Below are positions 1 to 8,150 of a DNA stretch of 64,000 bases, piece after piece. Under the pieces are notes generated by a model that was given only the letters and a program-made list of their open reading frames with translations, was not told the origin of the DNA and made no database searches. The stretch's first letter is position 1. Each line of letters opens with the position of its first letter. The DNA comes from JAXGPX01 sp040766745 (lineage in GTDB: Bacteria > Bacillota > Sulfobacillia > Fermentithermobacillales > Fermentithermobacillaceae). Both the position numbers and the translations under genes were made by a program. The stretch spans positions 124,001 to 188,000 of the forward strand of contig JAXGPX010000002.1 in assembly GCA_040766745.1 (NCBI GenBank), read 5' to 3'.

Positions 1-2
1 TA

Positions 3-284
3 ACAACAGGAAAAGCATATTTCGTCAAGGATTTACAGGAACATTTACAGAAATATGTTTGCTGTATATGCCGTGCGGAGGAAAACCTACTTGAACTTTG
101 CGTTTACTACATTGAAACCCCATATGTAGTAAAGTATTTATTAGAATTTGAGGGTGATACTTTACAATTGGAATTTTCAATCAACGTAAGCCTTAAACTA
201 AAGGACTTCTCAGTTAAAGGAGTTCCTCATACGCAGGGTTCAAAAATCAGCCGAGCAAAGGCGGTGACAATATCCAGGATATAA
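3..284 (+). CDS. C-terminal fragment of an unidentified protein (cut by window edge)
   Basis: An open frame runs in from the left edge and stops at a TAA at 282-284, giving about 93 residues with no start in view. The peptide ends in a basic tail (SKISRAKAVTISRI). I recognise no family. Its last codons overlap the Shine-Dalgarno-like region of the kinase gene that follows, so if real it would sit directly upstream of that gene in the same direction. It could also be a pseudogene remnant, like much else in the first 12 kb. Confidence that it is coding is low. Confidence 0.3.
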   Translation, partial: TTGKAYFVKDLQEHLQKYVCCICRAEENLLELCVYYIETPYVVKYLLEFEGDTLQLEFSINVSLKLKDFSVKGVPHTQGSKISRAKAVTISRI

Positions 285-1162
285 AAGATTATGGAGCCTT
301 CACAAAAATCGAGCCTATCAATAAAGGGTGGTCAAGAGACAAAAAGCACTACATTGAAACCGTAGATGGCAGGAAGCTGCTTCTGCGCGTTGCAGATATA
401 GCTGAATACAACAGAAAAAAGGCTGAATATGAAATGATGAAACAGGTTGCTGCTTTGGGTGTTCCTATGTCACAGCCTGTGGATTTTGGTATTTGCGATA
501 ACGGGAAAAGCGTGTACTCACTGCTTACATGGTGTGATGGTGATGATGCTGAGACTATCCTCCCGGGTTTGACAGAAACAGAGCAATATGTTCTTGGAGT
601 AAAATCCGGTGAAATACTAAAACTGATACATTCTATCCCTGCTCCAATAGAACAGGAAGAATGGAGTATTCGCTTCAACCGGAAAACGAGTAACAAAATC
701 GAAAGATATAAATCCTGTGGGATAAAGTTTGATGGTGACGATAAAATTATTAGCTACATCGAAAATAATCGCTATTTACTCTCACATAGACCACAGTGCT
801 ACCAGCATGGAGATTATCATGTGGGCAATATGATAATTTCGCCAGAGCATACGCTTTCCATCATTGATTTCAACCGCCCTGATTTCGGAGATCCGTGGGA
901 AGAATTCAACCGCATTGTATGGAGTGCCGCTGTCAGTCCGCATTTTGCAACAGGCCAGGTCAATGGCTATTTTGGCGGCAGACCGCCAATCGAATTTTTC
1001 AGGCTGCTTGCTTTTTACATTTCGAGCAATACTTTATCGTCAATTTACTGGGCCATTCCCTTTGGTGAAAATGAGGTTACTACGATGAAAAACCAAGCAA
1101 GGGATGTTCTTTCCTGGTTTGACAATATGTCCAATCCTATGCCGGCCTGGTATCTACGGTGA
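272..1162 (+). CDS. Aminoglycoside phosphotransferase (APH)-family kinase, start codon apparently lost
   Basis: Read from codon 272 the frame gives 296 residues, a normal length for APH-type kinases. The catalytic-loop motif HGDYHVGN lies near residues 179-186 and the metal-binding motif DFNRPDFGDP near 199-208, so this is a protein-kinase-fold small-molecule phosphotransferase. The drug or other substrate cannot be told. The homologous-looking N-terminus (YGAFTKIEP...) extends well upstream of the first in-frame ATG at 434. No ATG, GTG or TTG exists in frame between the stop at 215 and 434. At 272 an ATC codon stands 5 bases after GGCGGTGAC, which looks like a decayed GGAGGTGAC...ATG. The gene may be dead, use ATC, or make a shortened protein from 434. 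It converges on the methyltransferase gene. Confidence 0.7.
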   Translation: MQDIKDYGAFTKIEPINKGWSRDKKHYIETVDGRKLLLRVADIAEYNRKKAEYEMMKQVAALGVPMSQPVDFGICDNGKSVYSLLTWCDGDDAETILPGLTETEQYVLGVKSGEILKLIHSIPAPIEQEEWSIRFNRKTSNKIERYKSCGIKFDGDDKIISYIENNRYLLSHRPQCYQHGDYHVGNMIISPEHTLSIIDFNRPDFGDPWEEFNRIVWSAAVSPHFATGQVNGYFGGRPPIEFFRLLAFYISSNTLSSIYWAIPFGENEVTTMKNQARDVLSWFDNMSNPMPAWYLR

Positions 1163-1170
1163 ATGCAAGT

Positions 1171-1920
1171 TCAAAGTGACTTTGAAATACTAAACAAAAA
1201 CCTACAGTCAAGTTCTCTATTTGATGAAATGCATTCGCCCAGCCGGTTATTATAGAGACACATGTTGCCTTCAGCATCGAAATCAGCTTTCAATTCTCTC
1301 AATACTCTTTCCTTAAGCTTCCAATGTTCTCTGTTCTCTTTACTCAAATTTAGAGATGTATAAGATAGTCCTTTTGTCTCGAGCAACTGCCCAATTAAAG
1401 ATTCACTTGCCTGTAGATTAGAATCATCGCATCCGTCTATACCTCTTCCCTCGTCAGAGAAAATACATATCTGGCCGTTGGGAACTATCAGCTCTATTAG
1501 CCTATCGATTAAAGCCTCAAAATCATCGATAAAGTAGTGCGTATCGATTAGGATAATCGAATCGAAACTCTTCGGACGATATTGAAGATTCATCATATCA
1601 CCGGTTTGAAACTTAAGTTTTTCTGATTTTGTTTTTGCCCTGGTAATTGCACTTTCTATTGCGGCCGGTGATAAGTCTACTCCTGTTACATATGAGCCAG
1701 TACGATCTTGTAGATATTCCGTTATATAGCCATTACCGCATCCCAAATCGAGAAGTCTACTGTTTTCATTCAGATTTAACAGCGCTAACAGTTTCTCTAT
1801 TTGAGACATATCGGCCATTCCATGCTGACAAAGATTTTTGCCATAAACCCTTTCACAAAGAGTACCATGGGCTTTGCTTCGCTCAGCTCTTGTGTAAAAA
1901 TCATTGTAAAAATCAATCAT
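1171..1920 (-). CDS. Class I SAM-dependent methyltransferase
   Basis: The frame from the ATG at 1920 encodes 249 residues. Residues 56-65 (LLDLGCGNGY) form the glycine-rich SAM-binding motif I, followed by an acidic strand end (TGVDLS) as expected for motif II and a TGDMMNL motif III-like segment. Substrate is unknown; small-molecule and ubiE-like methyltransferases share this layout. The start at 1920 has GGAG 11 bases upstream; a longer frame to 2019 exists but its first 33 residues (KRIGGRKVSDWF...) look unlike the family. It ends 9 bases from the kinase gene, which converges on it. It belongs to the accessory block of unrelated single genes. Confidence 0.75.
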   Translation of the reverse strand: MIDFYNDFYTRAERSKAHGTLCERVYGKNLCQHGMADMSQIEKLLALLNLNENSRLLDLGCGNGYITEYLQDRTGSYVTGVDLSPAAIESAITRAKTKSEKLKFQTGDMMNLQYRPKSFDSIILIDTHYFIDDFEALIDRLIELIVPNGQICIFSDEGRGIDGCDDSNLQASESLIGQLLETKGLSYTSLNLSKENREHWKLKERVLRELKADFDAEGNMCLYNNRLGECISSNRELDCRFLFSISKSL

Positions 1921-2141
1921 GTTTATCTTATCTCCGGTTTTTTGACGGTCATCCGAAAACCAATCCGAGACTTTTCGGCCACCTATTCTTTTGCCTGATA
2001 GTAAGGTTGATTTTACCACAGCTTTGGTTCAAACTACATTCGCAGATGATCTTGTTAGCATACTTCTTCGTTTCTGTAGTCTATTAACACAGAAAATGAT
2101 AAAAATGAGTAAGCCGCATAAATCAAAGGGGAACAAACTAG

Positions 2142-2792
2142 ATGAAAAAGAACTTGATAAACTGGTTGGGACTATTAGGTGTCGTAAGTTTGCTGTCCTA
2201 CACGGCAGCGGTTGTATTTGCACCATTAGGGTATCCTGGATATGACTGGATGAAACAGGCTGTCAGTGATTTGAGTGCGACAGATGCCCCTTCAAGGGTT
2301 CTTTGGAATCAACTGAGCTGCCTTTACGGTGTTTGCGGAATGGTCTCTATCATGATGGTGTGTGTCTTCATTCAGGGTAAGCTGAACAAGACCCTGCGAA
2401 TTGGAATTTACACCTTCGCCGCAATGAATTGGGTGTCAAATGTTGGATACGCATTGTTTCCCCTTTCAAGCAGCGGGTATGCCGGAACATTTCAAGACGT
2501 TATGCACGTGTATGTAATCACCATGCTGGTAGTGGTGCTTTCCATCGCCTCGCTGATTTTGATTATGGTAGGCGGTTATAGAAAAAAGTACTATAGACCT
2601 CTGGCAACATGGGCGACTATAGCGCTTGCTACAATGTTCATTGGTGCGATTGGAACAAATGTGGTTCCCCGCGAGTATTTTGGTATCTTCGAACGCTTCA
2701 GTGTGTTTGCCGCCACTGGCTTCAACGCGGTTTTGGGTGTGTACTTATTTAGCGGATTTGGCTCCAAACCATATGAGATGGACATGGGATAA
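2142..2792 (+). CDS. DUF998 family integral membrane protein
   Basis: 216 residues with about six hydrophobic segments (roughly 8-28, 55-75, 85-105, 120-143, 152-172 and 185-205). The opening layout, a first membrane helix followed by a PLGYPGYDWMKQAVSDL segment, is the hallmark of DUF998 membrane proteins. Biochemical function is unknown. The ATG is preceded by AAAGGGGAAC at usable spacing. It stands alone between two minus-strand genes, so it is probably its own transcription unit. Isolated DUF998 genes are common in accessory regions of Bacillota, which fits the surroundings. Confidence 0.7.
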   Translation: MKKNLINWLGLLGVVSLLSYTAAVVFAPLGYPGYDWMKQAVSDLSATDAPSRVLWNQLSCLYGVCGMVSIMMVCVFIQGKLNKTLRIGIYTFAAMNWVSNVGYALFPLSSSGYAGTFQDVMHVYVITMLVVVLSIASLILIMVGGYRKKYYRPLATWATIALATMFIGAIGTNVVPREYFGIFERFSVFAATGFNAVLGVYLFSGFGSKPYEMDMG

Positions 2793-2861
2793 AGATTTGA
2801 GACTAACGCCTGTTGCACCAAATGGTTATGACATCATGCGCATAATCACACTATCAAACAC

Positions 2862-3344
2862 TTACTTAACTGCTCGGAGCTCGATATATCCTCTCGTACC
2901 AACAGGTTCTAGCTGTAAGCGGGGATTGGTATTATCCCAGGCATATCCAATGACTGCCGGATCATAGCGTTTCATAGAGGTCTGCACTGATTCTATTGCC
3001 TCACAATAGTCTTCTTCCGCAAAGGGTTCTCCCTGAAACATCAAATATTTGGCCTTTGGCAGCGTAATCACATCAAACCCATCGGGAACAGGCCCGTTGT
3101 AATCGGAAGCTACCTCGACGCCCTGGACATATTCCGATGTTCCAGGTTTGCGGTACTGTTCAGGTAGCCAGAGACACACAGGTTCTCCGCATAAGGATAT
3201 CATGCTAGTGAGTACGCCCCATACGTCACAGCCAACCTCCTGACAATAAGCCCAATATTCCGTTGCCTTCTGACCACGCTTGATAATAACCTTGCGGTCG
3301 GGTTTGTCAATTACCTGGACAAAGACATATTTGATATTTTCCAT
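2862..3344 (-). CDS. GyrI-like / AraC effector-binding domain protein
   Basis: 160 residues that look like a stand-alone GyrI-like small-molecule-binding domain: an N-terminal strand (KVIIKRGQKATEYW), a central SEYVQGVEV segment and a C-terminal half with GFDVITLPKAKYLMFQGEP, the usual second repeat of the SOUL/GyrI fold. Such domains bind cationic or hydrophobic ligands, either fused to AraC/MerR regulators or alone as antidote-like proteins. No DNA-binding domain is present here. The ATG follows GAAGGAGTC at 8 bases. The gene lies 54 bases after the alanyl-tRNA synthetase gene on the same strand with no terminator seen between them, so it may share the T-box transcript. Ligand unknown. Confidence 0.65.
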   Translation of the reverse strand: MENIKYVFVQVIDKPDRKVIIKRGQKATEYWAYCQEVGCDVWGVLTSMISLCGEPVCLWLPEQYRKPGTSEYVQGVEVASDYNGPVPDGFDVITLPKAKYLMFQGEPFAEEDYCEAIESVQTSMKRYDPAVIGYAWDNTNPRLQLEPVGTRGYIELRAVK

Positions 3345-3398
3345 GTTATTTGACTCCTTCCTGAGTTCTCTGAATTTTACGCCATATGTATCTGCTCT

Positions 3399-5165
3399 CT
3401 ATTCTCTTTCTGTAGTAACAGCTTTAATTCTGCGCACTCCAGAAGCGACACTCTCTTCTTTAACAATTTTGAAATGTCCCAGGTCTGCGGTACTACTAAC
3501 GTGAGGGCCACCACATATCTCCTTGCTGAAATTGCCTATCATATAGACCTTGACTATTTCACCATACTTCTCTGTAAAAAGACCTTCAGCACCAATTTTC
3601 TCTGCTTCTTCAAGAAGCATTTCATTACATTCAACCTGCAGGCCTTGTTCTATCACTGCATTAACAATATCTTCGACTTTTTGTATTTCTTCCGGAGTCA
3701 TTTTCTGTCCATGTGAGAAGTCGAACCTCAATCTCTCCTTAGTAATGTTGCTCCCTTTCTGGTGAACATGTTCACCCAGTACAATCTTTAATGCTTTATG
3801 CAGTAGATGAGTAGCTGTGTGTAAAGCAATAGTTTCTTCTGCATTATCAACCAGTCCACCCCTGAACTTTTGTTGAGCTCCCTGGCGAGACAACTCCTGG
3901 TGCAGTCTATACAGCTCTTCAAAGCCAGCATAATCTATTGCCAAGCCACTTTCTGAAGCCAACTCGGCCGTTATCTCCGGTGGAAACCCAAAAGTATCAT
4001 AAAGAGTAAATACTGTTTTTGCGTCCAGAGTGGATTTTCCATCTTTCTGACACATTTCCAGAGCCTTATGAAACTGCTTTTCACCTTTTTCAAGCGTTTG
4101 TGTAAACTTGTTTTTCTCCTCTACAAGGCTGTTTATAATATAACTCTGTTGCCCGTCCAATTCGCTATATAACTCCCGTAGTGACTCTATTGTTACATAG
4201 CCCAATTCAGATATTCGATCAGGGTTTATCTCTAATTTTCTCATATGCCGGATAGCTCTTCTAATTAGCCTTCGCAAAATATACCCCTGATCTACGTTGC
4301 CCGGGATTACTCGATCTATCAATATGAAGCAGGAAGCTCTGATATGGTCAGCAACTATTCTGATACTTGTTTCATCTTGTTTCTTTGCAAGAGTCTTTAC
4401 CTGCTTCACAATACCTGAAAGAAGTTCTGTTTCAAATATACTTTCTTTTTCCTCCATAATCGCTGTCATTCTTTCAAGCCCGAGTCCGGTATCTACATTC
4501 CTTTGCTGTAATTCTGTAAAGGTACCATCAGCATTTCTGTAATACTTCATAAAAACGTTATTCCATATCTCCCAGTACTTTCCGCAATCACATCCAGGAT
4601 TGCAGTCCTCAGAACACTTTGGCTTAAGACTGTCATAAAAGATTTCAGTATCGGGACCACATGGTCCAGTTTGGCCTGCCGGTCCCCACCAATTATGTTT
4701 TCTCCCCAGGAAGTAAATATTTTCCTCTCTAATACCAAGTGACCTCCATATTTTTGATGCTTCCTCATCCTTTGGGGAATCCTCATCCCCTTCAAATATA
4801 GTTACAGCTAAACGACCCGGATCTAACCGAAGCCAGTTGACAAGAAAATCATAACTCATCTGGATTGAATCTTCTTTGAAGTAGTCACCTAATGACCAGT
4901 TACCAAGCATTTCAAAGAAGGTAAGGTGTATATCATCTCCAACCTCATCAATGTCATCTGTCCTGAGGCACTTCTGGTAATTTACCAGACGTTTACCCAA
5001 TGGATGAGGTTCACCCAAAAGGTAGGGTACTAGTGGGTGCATTCCTGCAGTAGTAAATAATACACTTGGATCATTTTCAGGTACAAGTGATGATCCTGGG
5101 ATTACACTGTGTTGATGGTTACTAAAGAATTCAATAAACTTCTTCCTGATATCCATAGCATTCAC
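3399..5165 (-). CDS. alaS: Shortened alanyl-tRNA synthetase (catalytic + tRNA-binding + editing core)
   Basis: 588 residues from a GTG that follows GGAGG by 8 bases (ATG at 5156 is an alternative; upstream residues are leader read-through). The class II catalytic core is clear: start region IRKKFIEFFSNHQHSVIPGSS, FTTAGM, CLRTDDIDEVG, and the motif-3 helix GYILRRLIRRAIRH. A Cys-rich insertion (CSEDCNPGCDC) lies near 184-194. The editing-domain zinc ligands are intact: HTATHLLH (about 449-456) and CGGPH (about 551-555). Ordinary bacterial AlaRS is about 870-880 residues. Here the beta-barrel between tRNA-binding and editing domains (with the FYAESGGQVGD motif) is missing, and the protein ends just after GVRRIKA, so the C-Ala (DHHA1) domain is also absent. 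It may be a second, inducible AlaRS; no other is in the window. Controlled by the T-box upstream. Confidence 0.85.
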   Translation of the reverse strand: MNAMDIRKKFIEFFSNHQHSVIPGSSLVPENDPSVLFTTAGMHPLVPYLLGEPHPLGKRLVNYQKCLRTDDIDEVGDDIHLTFFEMLGNWSLGDYFKEDSIQMSYDFLVNWLRLDPGRLAVTIFEGDEDSPKDEEASKIWRSLGIREENIYFLGRKHNWWGPAGQTGPCGPDTEIFYDSLKPKCSEDCNPGCDCGKYWEIWNNVFMKYYRNADGTFTELQQRNVDTGLGLERMTAIMEEKESIFETELLSGIVKQVKTLAKKQDETSIRIVADHIRASCFILIDRVIPGNVDQGYILRRLIRRAIRHMRKLEINPDRISELGYVTIESLRELYSELDGQQSYIINSLVEEKNKFTQTLEKGEKQFHKALEMCQKDGKSTLDAKTVFTLYDTFGFPPEITAELASESGLAIDYAGFEELYRLHQELSRQGAQQKFRGGLVDNAEETIALHTATHLLHKALKIVLGEHVHQKGSNITKERLRFDFSHGQKMTPEEIQKVEDIVNAVIEQGLQVECNEMLLEEAEKIGAEGLFTEKYGEIVKVYMIGNFSKEICGGPHVSSTADLGHFKIVKEESVASGVRRIKAVTTERE

Positions 5166-5249
5166 TCTTATTACCTCCTCAACTTCTTGGCAACTTTCTT
5201 TGAACTTCGACACAGTAATCGTGCTTTACAGCAGGCGTTAATAATTGAA

Positions 5250-5508
5250 CAAACAAAAACTCTTCAATCCCTGGGAAGGGACGGAAGAGTTTTCCGCGGT
5301 ACCACCCTAATTAGCTTTATGCTCACTCAACCAGTACTAACATACTGCGCCTTTGTAACGTAAGGAAACGTCGTTCTCTACTCGTATTACCTTTCAAGAA
5401 GAAGCTCAGGAGCTGCGTTCAATGTAGTTACCTGTTAGATTCACACCAACCTCTAACTCTCTGAAAGGAGTTCTACACCTAATCTTCTCCGTCATTGCCT
5501 TTGGTATT
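5250..5508 (-). promoter_or_regulatory. T-box riboswitch, alanine specific, upstream of alaS
   Basis: Read on the minus strand, the leader has the conserved T-box AGGGTGGTACCGCGG (5294-5308), whose UGG sequence pairs with the uncharged tRNA end. Stem I features are AGAGAG followed by GGTTGGTGTGA, the usual distal-loop region. A specifier-loop candidate reads GCAGCTCCTGAGC, placing a GCU alanine codon at 5411-5413. Directly after the T-box comes an intrinsic terminator. Uncharged tRNA-Ala should stabilise the antiterminator and let transcription enter alaS. All parts are seen in sequence; pairing of stem I was not computed. Confidence 0.93.
5251..5293 (-). terminator. Regulated intrinsic terminator of the T-box leader
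   Basis: On the minus strand AAAACTCTTC and GAAGAGTTTTT form the two arms around a short loop containing CCCTTCCCAGGG, followed by TTGTTTG. It lies immediately downstream of the T-box sequence, so the antiterminator competes with it in the standard transcriptional T-box arrangement. Confidence 0.88.
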
Positions 5509-5514
5509 TTTGAT

Positions 5515-5543
5515 ATCATATACAAAATATCCAAGGTGTGCAA
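5515..5543 (-). promoter_or_regulatory. Promoter for the T-box/alaS transcript
   Basis: Minus-strand TTGCAC (5538-5543) and TATGAT (5515-5520) are separated by 17 bases, a good sigma-A type match. Predicted start of transcription is near 5508, just ahead of stem I. The istB fragment lies about 20 bases upstream of the -35 box. Confidence 0.6.
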
Positions 5544-5562
5544 GATACATGAATCATTATAT

Positions 5563-5637
5563 CTGACTTTCTCAAGACCCATTGCTGAACTACTATTCCA
5601 GGTCTGCAAGAAATGAGACGTTCAGCGTAATCATTAC
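5563..5637 (+). pseudogene. 75-bp fragment of an IS21-type istB gene
   Basis: Base-by-base comparison with the istB remnant at 11276-11355 shows the same sequence with two substitutions and one 5-base deletion (GTTAT missing after CCAGGT). The deletion breaks the reading frame. It is a relic of an IS21-family element closely related to the one about 5.7 kb away and sits just upstream of the alaS promoter. Confidence 0.85.
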
Positions 5638-5688
5638 TCCTCATAAATTGGATTTTGTCGACCTACAGAGTATCTTCACAGTTTGAAG

Positions 5689-6444
5689 TCAAGCAAATAG
5701 TTCTTTCTTTTTGTTAACAACAACACACAAGCAAGAAAGCATAATGAGTGCAACAGAAGATGCAATATTTCCGTAAATATTTTCATTAATAATATAAATG
5801 CCGGATAAGGAGTTGATGATACAGTGGAATAATACACATAGCCATACGCTATTTGAAACTTTTCTGATGACAGCTAGTGCAAAACTGAGGCCGAGAACAC
5901 TTATTCCAAATGCAAACAGATTGGTTCCACATTGTCCTGTGCCCGGTATCCAGAACAATGGAAAATGCCATATCCACCATATGATACCGACTATGAAAGT
6001 GGACAACACAAATGAATGTGATTTCTCCATTTCAGGCTGCAATATGTATCTCCAGCCAGCTTCTTCAAGACCGCCCCCAAATAGCATAATCGGAATCATA
6101 ACGATAATGGCGTATAATGACGCTCCATATTTGCAACCCGAAATAAAGCATTGTGGCAGAATATATGCAATTCCGAGTAAGATCACCATAAGGTATGAAT
6201 AAATATTATGCTTTATATCAAAAACGTTCCTCAGCCAATCTTTTAGTCCGCAAACCCTATTATTTCGTTTTAGTGCAATATAAGATGCAATGGTTGGAGA
6301 TAAACCTCCCAATAAATATGGTATGTACAACACATAACAGTTTAATAATGAAATACTGTAAAAACTGCAGGTAACACAAATACCCCAACAAACTAGCATA
6401 ATAGAAAATGCTATTAGTAGATAATCTTGGCTCAGTTTGTTCAT
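5689..6444 (-). CDS. CPBP family intramembrane metalloprotease
   Basis: 251 residues, strongly hydrophobic with about seven to eight membrane segments. The family motifs are present: EEAGWR (about 127-132, the EExxxR motif), a second motif around IWHFPLFW (about 158-165) and a third histidine in LFHCIINS near 206. CPBP/CAAX-like proteases cut or process prenylated or bacteriocin-related peptides in the membrane, and often confer self-immunity; the substrate here is unknown. The ATG has GGGAG 8 bases upstream. It lies between the istB fragment and the IS3 element, with no operon partner. A second CPBP gene is 3 kb away. Confidence 0.8.
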   Translation of the reverse strand: MNKLSQDYLLIAFSIMLVCWGICVTCSFYSISLLNCYVLYIPYLLGGLSPTIASYIALKRNNRVCGLKDWLRNVFDIKHNIYSYLMVILLGIAYILPQCFISGCKYGASLYAIIVMIPIMLFGGGLEEAGWRYILQPEMEKSHSFVLSTFIVGIIWWIWHFPLFWIPGTGQCGTNLFAFGISVLGLSFALAVIRKVSNSVWLCVLFHCIINSLSGIYIINENIYGNIASSVALIMLSCLCVVVNKKKELFA

Positions 6445-6499
6445 TGGTATTCTCCCGATTTATTTGTCTGCAACAACAGGGAATCCTACGTGGCAACTT

Positions 6500-8115
6500 G
6501 GGGGTGCGGACAAAATCCTGGACTCTGAAATAGGTAGAGACAGGAGGATATCTGTATGTATTCGAGAGAGAAACGCATGAAAGCAATCGAGTTGTACATT
6601 AAGTATGACAAATGTGCCGCGGACGTAATTCACGAACTTGGCTATCCTGACCGTAAATCGCTTAGGAGCTGGTACAAAGCATACCTCGAAGAGCAAGAGA
6701 CGGGAGTCGTACGAGACCTGGATTCAGCATACACGAAGTATTCGCCGGAGCAAAAGAAGGCTGCTGTAGAATACTATCTTGAGCATGGCCGCAATTTGTC
6801 TAGGACGATTAGGGCGCTGGGGTATCCCTCGAGAGGAATGCTCAGTTCCTGGTGTGACGAGTTGGCGCCAGGGACTCGCAAAATGCTCGTAGCCGGTGTA
6901 AAGTTCACTCAAGAGCAGAAGAGAGAAGCCGTGATTGCGCTATGCACCCGGATCGGCTCTGTGAAAGATGTTGCTGAGCGTTATGGCGTTACCCGGGAGG
7001 CATTGTACAACTGGAAAAGAGAGCTGCTCAGCAAGGAGGTCAGCGCGACGATGCCCAAAGAAAAAGAAAAACCACTGCCCGAGGATAAAGACGCTCTTTT
7101 GGCCGAAATTGAAAGGCTGGAGAGCGAGATTAAAAGACTAAAGCTTGAAACAGATATTTGGAGAATGGCAGCGGAAATCGTAAAAAAAGGCCCGGGCGTC
7201 GATCCGAAGAACCTGACAAACAAAGAGAAGGCAGTTCTGGTCGACGCCCTGAGAAATGAGCACCTATTAAAAGAGTTGCTAGACTGCCTGGGAATGGCAC
7301 GCAGCAGTTATTTCTATCACCGCGGACTGGCCTTACTCCCGGACAAGTACGCGAAACTAAGACAGCGCATAAGAGAACTATTTGAAGAAAACAATAAAGC
7401 GTACGGCTACCGGAGAATTCATGCCCTGCTTGCACAAGAAAACATACATATTTCCGAAAAGGTAGTAAGACGCATTATGTTTAAGTCCGATTTGATGGTT
7501 GTTGGAAAGAAAAGGCGCAGGTACAGCTCGTATAAAGGAGAGGAAATGCCTGCAGCAGATAATCTTATCGAACGTAATTTTCATGCTGACGCACCCAACG
7601 TGAAGTGGCTCACCGACATCACAGAATTTGCGATACCTGCCGGGAAGATATATCTTTCTCCTATCATCGATTGTTTTGACGGTTTAGTCGTTAGCTGGAC
7701 TATTGGGACAAGCCCCAATGCTGAAATGGTTAATAGTATGCTTGACCAGGCAGCAAAGACTCTAAAAGGTGGAGAACATCCACTGGTACATTCAGACCGT
7801 GGTACTCATTATCGGTGGCCTGGGTGGATATCGCGTATGCTTGAAGCCGGCCTTACCCAATCAATGTCTAAAAAAGGCTGTCCACCTGACAATGCGGCTT
7901 GTGAGGGGTTCTTCGGTAGGGTAAAAAATGAGATGTTTTACAATAGGTCATGGGCAGGGGTCAGCATAGATAGATTCATTGATATTCTTCACAGATACCT
8001 GCTTTGGTACAATGGGACAAGGATTAAGATGTCGTTGGGTGCGAAGAGTCCACTGCAGTACAGGAGAAGTCTTGGGTTGGCGGCTTAATGAGTCCAAGAA
8101 AACGTCCGCACCCCC
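6500..8115 (+). mobile_element. Intact IS3-family insertion sequence (1.6 kb)
   Basis: The left end GGGGGTGCGGAC (from 6500) and the right end GTCCGCACCCCC (to 8115) are perfect inverted repeats over 12 bases, and weaker similarity continues inward to TGGACT / AGTCCA. CTT occurs on both sides (6497-6499 and 8116-8118), which fits the 3-bp target duplication common for IS3 elements. One base of slippage in the C/G runs leaves the exact ends uncertain by a base. The element holds one transposase gene and lies between genes without breaking one. Confidence 0.85.
6556..8088 (+). CDS. IS3-family DDE transposase, single-frame form
   Basis: 510 residues in one uninterrupted frame, where many IS3 elements use two frames joined by ribosomal slippage. 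Order of parts: three helix-turn-helix segments in tandem (about 1-50, 62-103 and 116-158), a coiled coil of leucine heptads (about 180-210), an HTH_21-like segment (about 235-330) and an rve integrase core. The catalytic triad is complete: D354 (WLTDIT), D414 (HSDRG) and E450 (ACEGFF), with the 35-residue D-E spacing typical of IS3. The ATG follows AGGAGGATATCTGT. It should be active by sequence. Confidence 0.92.
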   Translation: MYSREKRMKAIELYIKYDKCAADVIHELGYPDRKSLRSWYKAYLEEQETGVVRDLDSAYTKYSPEQKKAAVEYYLEHGRNLSRTIRALGYPSRGMLSSWCDELAPGTRKMLVAGVKFTQEQKREAVIALCTRIGSVKDVAERYGVTREALYNWKRELLSKEVSATMPKEKEKPLPEDKDALLAEIERLESEIKRLKLETDIWRMAAEIVKKGPGVDPKNLTNKEKAVLVDALRNEHLLKELLDCLGMARSSYFYHRGLALLPDKYAKLRQRIRELFEENNKAYGYRRIHALLAQENIHISEKVVRRIMFKSDLMVVGKKRRRYSSYKGEEMPAADNLIERNFHADAPNVKWLTDITEFAIPAGKIYLSPIIDCFDGLVVSWTIGTSPNAEMVNSMLDQAAKTLKGGEHPLVHSDRGTHYRWPGWISRMLEAGLTQSMSKKGCPPDNAACEGFFGRVKNEMFYNRSWAGVSIDRFIDILHRYLLWYNGTRIKMSLGAKSPLQYRRSLGLAA

Positions 8116-8150
8116 CTTCAGGGGAACCTATACTGCAATTCCCCGCAAAT

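Noticed and set aside
6260..6586. 108-codon minus-strand frame across the left end of the IS3 element
   Set aside because: Crosses the insertion boundary and the CPBP start; an artefact of joining.
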